Part shown: in pieces, positions 52,352 through 59,071 of the stretch | Position numbering within the stretch: position 1 is the stretch's first letter | Layout of the letters: every line of letters begins with the position of its first letter | From: CAVXZE01 sp964615365 | GTDB taxonomy: Bacteria; Myxococcota_A; UBA9160; UBA6930 | Direction of reading: 5' to 3' | Length of the DNA: 64,000 bases | NCBI GenBank assembly: GCA_964615365.1 | Contig: CAZTOU010000010.1 | Location: 68,597-132,596 of the forward strand | Made by a program: the position numbers and the translations under genes | Notes under the pieces: generated by a model | Database searches by the model: none | What the model saw: only the letters and a program-made list of their open reading frames with translations | What the model was told of the DNA's origin: nothing

Positions 52352-53299
52352 CTATCCGACTCCCTCGGAGGGCTCGGGATCGGTCCGCACGCGAATCGCG
52401 AAGTCGGGGCAGAGCCACTCACAGACGCGGCAGCCGCTGCAGGCTCCGGCGTCGGAGACCTCGACGATCCCCGCGTCCCCGATCGCCAGGCAACGCTCGG
52501 GACAGACCGTCACGCAGATGTCGCAGCCCTTGCACCAGTTGGCTTTTTTCTGGTGCGGCGTATTCCCGGGGGGGGCGCGTTCGACTTCGCCCTGGGGTGG
52601 GGGGGCGGGGGCGGCGCCTTCCGGGGCTTCTGCGGGGGGCATTCGAGCCCACTCCCTTCCCCGCTCGAAGGCGGCCCGATTCACGTCGATGGTACGAGGC
52701 GGCACGCTCGCGTCGATCGCCGCCTGCCACTCCTCGACGGGGAAGTCGAGCACCGTCGAGAGCGCCCCGAGCAGCACCGTGTTGGCGGCGCGCGGATTCC
52801 CCAGCTCCTCGGCTACGCCCAGCGCATCCAGGGCGATGCTCCGCGCAACGGTCCGCTCCACCGTCCGCATTCCGCCCTCCGGATAGGAGCTGCCGGCCCC
52901 GGGTCGCCGGTCGCGGCAGGCGAGGGGAGGAACGATGCGCCGGGTGTCGACCACCAGGGTGCCGAGTTCCGACCGCAGGTAGGGCAGCCAGCGCAGGCCC
53001 TCCGCCCACTCCAGCGCCACTACCACATCCGCCTCTCCCTTGGGGATGGTCGGAGACCAGACCCGGCTTCCGAAGCGCACGTGACTGAACACGACACCGC
53101 CGCGTTTGGCCATGCCGTGCACCTCGCTCTGCTTGACCTCCAGGCCCCGCTGCACGCAGACCTGCGCCAGCACCTTGGAGATCATCAGCACGCCCTGTCC
53201 TCCGACTCCGACCACCAGCACATTGGTCGGCCGCTCGACCGGTTCCGGGCTCCGGACGCGGTCTTCGTCGTCAACAGGGCGCTGGGGCAGCGTGGTCAC
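52352..53299 (-). CDS. iorB: IorB-type beta subunit fused to a two-cluster ferredoxin (KorD-like)
   Basis: The first about 200 residues have 'VLVVGVGGQGVLMISKVLAQ', 'SEVHGMAKRGGVVFSHVRFG' and 'GNPRAANTVLLGALSTVLDF', the blocks of indolepyruvate:ferredoxin oxidoreductase beta (IorB). After a Pro/Ala-rich linker (about residues 225-255), 'WCKGCDICVTVCPERC' and 'CSGCRVCEWLCPDF' give two standard Cys-x2-Cys-x2-Cys-x3-Cys clusters, the delta (ferredoxin) subunit usually encoded with KorABC. The 315-residue protein thus joins a subunit of one complex to a subunit of another. It follows iorA and abuts korA. Sequencing error in the linker is the alternative. Confidence 0.82.
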   Translation of the reverse strand: MTTLPQRPVDDEDRVRSPEPVERPTNVLVVGVGGQGVLMISKVLAQVCVQRGLEVKQSEVHGMAKRGGVVFSHVRFGSRVWSPTIPKGEADVVVALEWAEGLRWLPYLRSELGTLVVDTRRIVPPLACRDRRPGAGSSYPEGGMRTVERTVARSIALDALGVAEELGNPRAANTVLLGALSTVLDFPVEEWQAAIDASVPPRTIDVNRAAFERGREWARMPPAEAPEGAAPAPPPQGEVERAPPGNTPHQKKANWCKGCDICVTVCPERCLAIGDAGIVEVSDAGACSGCRVCEWLCPDFAIRVRTDPEPSEGVG

Positions 53300-53306
53300 G
53301 GGAGCC

Positions 53307-55130
53307 TCAGGTTTCGCGCGGTCGGATGCAGTCGGTCGGACAGACCTGCACGCACAGGCTGCAACCGATACAGGTGGAGGGATCGATCTCGACCCGGTGG
53401 CGCCCCTCCCACAGGCCCTCGCCCCAGAGGATCGCGGGACAGCCGAGGTTCATGCAGGACTGGCAGGCGGTGCACGCCTCGGTGACGACCTCGAAGGCCG
53501 GGCCCTTGAGCTTGACCGGATCGAGCGTGCAGGGCCGGTCTGGGATCACCACCGCCACGCCCGGGTAGCGGGTCGCCTCCCGGACGGTCTGATAGACCTC
53601 CGCCACCTGGTAGGGGTCTACCTTGCGCACCCACTCGACCCCCAGCGACCGCACCACCGCCTCGAGGTCGACCCGATGGGTCTCCTCGCCCCGCAGCGTG
53701 CGCCCGGTTCCGGGATGATCCTGTCCCCCCGTCATGGCGATGGTGTGGTTGTCGAGGAGCAGCACGGTGATGTCGGCGCGGTTGTAGACCGCGTCCATCA
53801 GCGGCTGGATCCCCGAGTGCAGGAAGGTCGAGTCGCCGATGGTGGCGACGATCGGCCGGCTCTCGCCGCCCGACTTCGCCAGCCCCACCGCATTGCCGAT
53901 GCTGCAGCCCATGGCCACGGTGGTGTCGATCGCGCGCAGCGGCTCGAGGGCCGCCAGCGTGTAGCAGCCGATGTCTCCCAACACGCGGGCGCGGACGGCG
54001 CGCAGCGCCATGAAGGGGCTCACGTGGGGACAGCCCGGGCAGAGCACCGGCGGGCGCGCCAGGGGCTCGCCCACGGCTGGCTCGCCGGGTGCGACCTGCA
54101 GGGACCGCGGCTCCGGCAGCGCACCCGCCGCGACGAGACCTTCGCGGACGATCTCGGTGGAGAACTCGCCGACGCGCGGAAAGTACCGCTTGCCCTCCAC
54201 CGAGAGGCCCAGCGCCCGGACCTCGAACTCGACGAAGGGCTCCAACTCCTCCACCACCAGCACCCGCTCCACGGACTCGCAGAAGCGGCGCACCAGACCC
54301 GGCGGCAGCGGATGCGAGACGCCCAGCTTGAGCACGCTGGCTTCGGGAGCGACCTCCTTCACGTAGCTGTAGGACGGCCCCAATGTGATCACGCCCAGTG
54401 CTTCGCTCCCCCGCTCCCAACGGATCAGCTCCGAGGTCTCGAGCCATGCCCGCAGCTTCGCCTCTCGCTCGACGATCAGTGGATGCCGCAGGCGCGCGTA
54501 GACCGGGAGCATGACCTGCTTGGTGGGATCCTCGACGAAGCCGCGAGGCGGGTGCTCCTCGCGATCTCCCACGCGCACCTGGCTCCGCGTATGGGAGAGG
54601 CGCGTGGTGCCGCGCACGATCACGGGTGTGTCGAACCGCTCGCTCAGATCGAAGGCGAGGCGCGTGAAGTCGAGCGCCTCCTGGGCGTCGGCGGGCTCCA
54701 GCACCGGGACCATCGCCAGCTTTCCGAAGAGGCGCGAGTCCTGCTCGTTCTGGGAGCTGAAGATGCCCGGGTCGTCGCAGACCACCAGAACCAGGCCGCC
54801 GTTCACGCCGATGTAGGTCACCGACATCAATGCGTCGGCCGCCACGTTCAGACCGACGTGCTTCATGGCCGCCAGCGCACGCGCTCCCGCGAAGGAGGCA
54901 CCGACGGCCACGTCGCAAGCGACCTTCTCGTTGGTCGACCACTGCGCGTGCACGTCCTCGGCGGGATACTCGGCCAGGCTCTCCAGAATCTCGGTACTCG
55001 GCGTCCCGGGGTAGGCCGCCGCTACCCGGACGCCCGCCTCCCAGGCACCCCGTGCGATCGCCTCGTTCCCCATCATCGCCCGCAGGGGAGCGCTCCCGGG
55101 TCTCTGCGCCTTCGGGTCGGGTGCGGACAT
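53307..55130 (-). CDS. iorA: indolepyruvate:ferredoxin oxidoreductase alpha subunit
   Basis: This 607-residue protein has 'MMGNEAIARGAWEAGVRVAA', 'AYPGTPSTEILESLAEY', 'KVACDVAVGASFAGARALAA', the TPP region 'CPGCPHVSPFMALRAVR' and 'ATIGDSTFLHSGIQPLMDAV', and a C-terminal ferredoxin with 'ACTACQSCMNLGCP' and 'CIGCSLCVQVCP'. It oxidises arylpyruvates (indole-, phenyl-, 4-hydroxyphenyl-) to arylacetyl-CoA and reduces ferredoxin. Its start overlaps the stop of the PaaX-like gene by one base. Confidence 0.92.
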   Translation of the reverse strand: MSAPDPKAQRPGSAPLRAMMGNEAIARGAWEAGVRVAAAYPGTPSTEILESLAEYPAEDVHAQWSTNEKVACDVAVGASFAGARALAAMKHVGLNVAADALMSVTYIGVNGGLVLVVCDDPGIFSSQNEQDSRLFGKLAMVPVLEPADAQEALDFTRLAFDLSERFDTPVIVRGTTRLSHTRSQVRVGDREEHPPRGFVEDPTKQVMLPVYARLRHPLIVEREAKLRAWLETSELIRWERGSEALGVITLGPSYSYVKEVAPEASVLKLGVSHPLPPGLVRRFCESVERVLVVEELEPFVEFEVRALGLSVEGKRYFPRVGEFSTEIVREGLVAAGALPEPRSLQVAPGEPAVGEPLARPPVLCPGCPHVSPFMALRAVRARVLGDIGCYTLAALEPLRAIDTTVAMGCSIGNAVGLAKSGGESRPIVATIGDSTFLHSGIQPLMDAVYNRADITVLLLDNHTIAMTGGQDHPGTGRTLRGEETHRVDLEAVVRSLGVEWVRKVDPYQVAEVYQTVREATRYPGVAVVIPDRPCTLDPVKLKGPAFEVVTEACTACQSCMNLGCPAILWGEGLWEGRHRVEIDPSTCIGCSLCVQVCPTDCIRPRET

Positions 55131-55890
55131 CAGCCAGCCCTCCGCAGCGCATCCTCGCCGAGCCCCTCGAAGCGATGGCGGTAGGATCCGGAGGCCTGCG
55201 GCAGTCGCCCGCTGGCGGTCTCACAGGTGGCGAGCAGGTAGTGGGCTGCGCGCACCTCGATCCTGCGGTAGAGGCGCGCGCAGAGCCGGCGTGCCTCCCT
55301 CCCCTCCCAGTGCTCGGGCAGGAGCTCTTCTGGCAGCACCGGATCGCGCAGCAGGATGCGGCGATACTCGTGGATGGCGAGGGTACGGAGACCGAAGCAG
55401 GTTCGGGGATCGCTCTGCAAGGCGCTCTCCGCCATCGCATCCAGGGGACCGAAGCGGCGAAGGAACTCCCGGTACTCCACGGCGAGCTCGTCCAGCCGCC
55501 AGGCCGAGCGCGCCAGCTCGCAAAGAGCGCGGTCTCCGGCCGCCGACTCCGGGGCGAGGGCGCTTCCGGCGACGCCCTCGAACACGATCGCGCGCCCGGT
55601 CAGCGCCAGGCCCTCGAGGGCGCGCCAGAGCGAACCGGTATCGGCGTCGAGATGAAGCAGCAGCGTCGGCGAGATCTCTCCGAAGCCATGCCAGCGCAGC
55701 TCGCGGCGAGCGGCGTCCCGCTCGGAGGCGGAGATCCCCGCCTGGCCGAGCAGCACCAGGCACCAGGTTCGATCCCAATCGGGAGCCGCGCCGGCGTAGA
55801 TGCGCCGGTCGGCCTCCTCGAAGCGCGGGGGGGACGCGTGGCCAGCAGGTGCTCCAGGTGGCGCCGGGCCTCTCCCTTGGATTCAGGCAT
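55130..55890 (-). pseudogene. PaaX-like regulator C-terminal region, frame broken at a C7 run
   Basis: The C-terminal frame has 'ARRELRWHGFGEISPTLLLH' and 'CFGLRTLAIHEYRRILLRDP' followed by 'VLPEELLPEHWEGREARRLC', matching PaaX, the phenylacetate-pathway repressor. Upstream, the same frame reads 'RRIYAGAAPDWDRTWCLVLL', also PaaX-like, but has no start. The ATG at 55890 lies in another frame that meets it at a run of seven C (55827-55833 on the minus strand); eight C would join the two frames. The usual N-terminal winged helix is absent in all frames. So this is an indel, a sequencing error or a truncated regulator. It is the first gene of the Ior/Kor operon. Confidence 0.65.
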
Positions 55891-56090
55891 GGCGCGACAT
55901 GATACAGACTGGGGCGATTCTCGGACGCCCCGAGTATCACGTGGCCGGACCCAGGGAGCCCGAGAAGGAGAAGCAAATCCGCACCCTTTAGCACCAACCC
56001 ACCGGATTCAAATGGTTTTACCGACTCGCGCCAAAGCCCGGCGAGTGTCGTCGGCGCGCGGGAGCGCAGAGCAACCCGTATCCAGGCCCT

Positions 56091-56588
56091 TCAGGCCGGG
56101 CGGGAGCCGGCGGAAGGCTGACCCTGCATCATCCTGGAAGGCACGCGCACGGCCACGACCTCACCCGTCACGCACTCGACCCCACCGGCGTACACGGAGG
56201 TCACGATGGTGGCCCTCTTCTCCTGCATCTCCGTCACCCGTGAGCGCAACCGCAGCTCGACTCCCGTAGGGGTCGGCCTCTGGTACCTGACGCAGAGGGT
56301 CCCGGTGACGTAGGTGATCTCCGGCTCCGTGTCCGGATCGCGACCGTCGGCCTGATACGCTGCCGCGATCGCCGTACCCATGCTGTGGCAGTCGATCAGA
56401 CTGGCGACCAGTCCTCCGTAGACGAAGCCGGGGAAGGCGGTGTGATGCGGCTCCGGCGTAAAGCGGCAGACTCCCTCCTCTCCGTCCCAGCGCGTCTCGA
56501 TCTGCAGGCCCTTCGGGTTGTTGCGGCCGCATCCGTAGCAGACCGCGACCTCGTCCGGGTAGTAGTGCTGAATCGGCTTCTCGTCCAT
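56091..56588 (-). CDS. hotdog-fold thioesterase with Cys-rich N-terminus
   Basis: This 165-residue protein has 'AVCYGCGRNNPKGLQIETRW', 'FPGFVYGGLVASLIDCHSMG' and 'TYVTGTLCVRYQRPTPTGVE', the blocks of a hotdog thioesterase group with a Cys-x-x-Cys near the start. It probably cleaves an acyl- or aryl-CoA. It is just upstream of, and co-directional with, the PaaX-like gene and may serve the same aryl-CoA pathway. Confidence 0.75.
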   Translation of the reverse strand: MDEKPIQHYYPDEVAVCYGCGRNNPKGLQIETRWDGEEGVCRFTPEPHHTAFPGFVYGGLVASLIDCHSMGTAIAAAYQADGRDPDTEPEITYVTGTLCVRYQRPTPTGVELRLRSRVTEMQEKRATIVTSVYAGGVECVTGEVVAVRVPSRMMQGQPSAGSRPA

Positions 56589-56725
56589 CTCCTATTCTCT
56601 CCTACCTCGGCTGCGAGCGCAGCGCTCGATGCCCGTCTCCCTAGGTGCCGAATGGAAGCGCCATCCGCCAGGATCGAGGATAGAGGGGCTCAAGGAACGC
56701 CCGCGAGCGGACGAATCTGCAGGCC

Positions 56726-57262
56726 ATGCCGCGCCCGCTCCTGGCCTTGCTCGCGAGTGCCCTCCTGCTGCTCGGTGGCGCAGCGGCGCTCGCCGAGATC
56801 TACCGCTACACCGACGCGCAGGGGCGCGAGCGCTTCACCACGGATCTCGGGCAGGTCCCCCCCCAGCCAGCGCGAGGCAGCGAAGGCGGCAGCGTCCGGG
56901 CGTCCGACGCTGATTCAAGGGGGGGTGCCGGAACCGACGCCGAGATTCCACCCGCGGCCGCCGGCTTCCCGGCAGTGGTCGCCCACGCCCCGCAGCGGGG
57001 CCGAGGAGCACCGGAACGGTCATCTCCGGAGCTGGTGGCGCGAGCAGTACGGAGAGATCGAGTCCGAGATCGCGGCGCGCGAGGCCGAGGTGACCCGCCT
57101 CGAGGAGATGGGGGCCGACCACCTGCCTCCGAGCGCGCGCCGGCGCGCGAGCAGGCACCGCTATACGAACTACCGCAAGCGCCACTACGCGTGGAAGGCA
57201 GCCATCCGCGATCTCCAGAAGGCGCGCGACGGTCGGACGTGCCCCCGGGCTGGCTGCGCTGA
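56726..57262 (+). pseudogene. DUF4124-domain secreted protein with frameshift at a C8 run
   Basis: A signal peptide ('LLALLASALLLLGGAAALA') is followed by the DUF4124 pattern 'EIYRYTDAQGRERFTTDLGQ'. At eight C (56857-56864) the protein-like frame switches to +1, where 'SQREAAKAAASGRP', 'SWWREQYGEIESEIAAREAE' and 'RHRYTNYRKRHYAWKAAIRD' read like the coiled remainder. Near 57220-57245 the first frame again offers a natural end, 'DVPPGWLR'. So the gene needs one shift at the C8 run and one back later. It is either decayed or affected by homopolymer errors. Confidence 0.6.
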
Positions 57263-57356
57263 GGGCCCGTCCCCGGGGCCAGGCGGATCGCCGGGACGGG
57301 ACTCGACGATTCGCTCAGGTCGATTCTCTGCTATTCCCGTAATCTTCTGACAAGAT

Positions 57357-58781
57357 TCATCTTTTCAGATTCGACGCGGCTTCGACGATGTTCTCCCAGG
57401 CGCTCTCCACGTGACGGCGTTCGGTCCAGGTCCCCCCGATCGCCATCCGGAGCGAGTAGCGGTCGGCGAGCTTGGTGTGGGTGAGGAACAGCTTTCCGCT
57501 CTGGTTGAGCCGGGCCAGGAGCCGCTCGTTGAAGTCGTCGCCGCGACGGTGACGGAAGCAGACCAGGTTGAGGGGCACGGGTGCGGCCAGCTCGAAGTCT
57601 TCGCTCTCCTCCACCCAGCCCGCGAACTCACGAGCCCAGCCAACCTGCTTCTCGACGTGCTCGCGCAGCCCCTCGATGCCGTAGTGACGGATCACCAGCC
57701 ACAGCTTGAGCGCCCGGAAGCGGCGGCCCAGCGGGACCTGCCAATCGCGGTAGTCGATCACCGCGCCCGATTGCGTGGCTTCGTTCTTGAGATACTCGGG
57801 CAGCACGCTGAGGGCGCGGATCAGCGGCTCGCGCTCGGCGACGAACATGCAGTCGCAATCGAAGTTGGTCAGCATCCACTTGTGCGGATTGAAGCAGTAG
57901 CTGTCGGCGTACTCGAGTCCGTCGTGGATGAAACGCAGCTCGGGACATAGCGCGGCGGTGCCGGCCATGGCGGCGTCGACGTGCAGCCAGATGCCGCGCG
58001 CGCGGCAGAGCGAGCCGATCGCGCGCAGGTCGTCGAGTGCGTTCGACGAGGTGGTGCCCACGGTGGCGCTCACGAAGCAGGGCTTTCGGCCGGCGGCGAG
58101 ATCGGCGGCGATCGCCGCGCCGAGGGCGGCGACATCCATCGCGAAGCTCTCGTCGACGTCGATCAGCCGGAGCTGATCCCGGCCGACGCCCGAGATCATC
58201 ACGGCCTTCTCGATGGAGGAGTGCGCCTGGCTGGAGGTGTACACGGTGAGCTCCTCGCGCACCCCCCGCTCGTTGCTCCGGTATCCGGTCGTCCTCTCAC
58301 GCGCCGCCAGCAGCGCGCAGAGACTGGCGCTACTGGCGGAATCCTGGATGACGCCGCCGCCAATCTGGGACTTGAACTGGCCGGGCAGTCCGAGCATGTC
58401 GACCAGCCAGTCGAGCAGGTGTGTCTCCAGCTCGGTGCAGGCCGGGCTCGTCGCCCACAGCATCCCCTGTACGCCGAGGCCGGAGGAGAGGAGATCGCCG
58501 AGGATGGCCGGCGGCGAGCTGCTGGCGGGGAAGTAGGCGAAGAAGCTGGGCGCCTGCCAGTGCGTGATCCCCGGCAGGATGATGCGTTCCAGGTCGGCGA
58601 GCACCTCCTCGAAGGGCTCTCCCCGCTCCGGCGCGCCCGGCGGCAGCAGGTTCCGGATCTCGCCGGGCTCCACCTGCGACATCACCGGGAACTCCTCGAG
58701 CCGTTCGAGATATCGGGCAATCCAATCGATGGTCTGGTAGCCCCGCCGCCGGAACTCCTCGGGGGTCATGTGGCTGGTCAT
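57357..58781 (-). CDS. PLP-dependent aromatic-L-amino-acid decarboxylase-like protein
   Basis: This 474-residue group II decarboxylase has 'ITHWQAPSFFAYFPASSSPP', 'LGVQGMLWATSPACTELETH', 'GIWLHVDAAMAGTAALCPEL' (Asp for PLP) and 'CFNPHKWMLTNFDCDCMFV' with the Schiff-base Lys. These are the features of tryptophan/tyrosine/DOPA decarboxylases. It would make arylamines from aromatic amino acids. It lies between the PaaX-type region and the second glycyl radical enzyme and is divergent from the latter. Confidence 0.87.
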   Translation of the reverse strand: MTSHMTPEEFRRRGYQTIDWIARYLERLEEFPVMSQVEPGEIRNLLPPGAPERGEPFEEVLADLERIILPGITHWQAPSFFAYFPASSSPPAILGDLLSSGLGVQGMLWATSPACTELETHLLDWLVDMLGLPGQFKSQIGGGVIQDSASSASLCALLAARERTTGYRSNERGVREELTVYTSSQAHSSIEKAVMISGVGRDQLRLIDVDESFAMDVAALGAAIAADLAAGRKPCFVSATVGTTSSNALDDLRAIGSLCRARGIWLHVDAAMAGTAALCPELRFIHDGLEYADSYCFNPHKWMLTNFDCDCMFVAEREPLIRALSVLPEYLKNEATQSGAVIDYRDWQVPLGRRFRALKLWLVIRHYGIEGLREHVEKQVGWAREFAGWVEESEDFELAAPVPLNLVCFRHRRGDDFNERLLARLNQSGKLFLTHTKLADRYSLRMAIGGTWTERRHVESAWENIVEAASNLKR

Positions 58782-58954
58782 GTCTTCCTTCCGCGCTCCT
58801 CCTGCCCGCTCCGAGGCCGCCGCCCAAGTCTCACCGATCGCCCCTCGCGCGCAAGAACCGGCCCAGGAGCGCGGAATTGCTCGATTGCCACCCCCTTGAC
58901 CGCCGAACGCCGTTCAGCCGGAATCTGGCCTCCCAGGATCCGGTGGGCATGACT

Positions 58955-59006
58955 TGGTCAATTGACCACGACCCCCCCGATGAGGCATAATTTGGTCAAT
59001 TGACCA
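58955..59006 (+). promoter_or_regulatory. promoter with two perfect TGGTCAATTGACCA operators ahead of glycyl radical enzyme 2
   Basis: TGGTCAATTGACCA occurs at 58955-58968 and 58993-59006, 38 bp apart centre to centre; each is a perfect 14-bp palindrome. TTGACC (58962-58967), inside the first site, and CATAAT (58986-58991), just before the second, form a -35/-10 pair with an 18-bp spacer. The second site overlaps the probable transcription start. The TGGT...ACCA ends resemble GntR/FadR-type sites. No such regulator gene is in the window. Confidence 0.85.
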
Positions 59007-59071
59007 CGGCCGGGCGGCATCGGCCGCGGAGCCGTCATTGCACCCTCACCCATGACCGAAGGGGGAATCCG

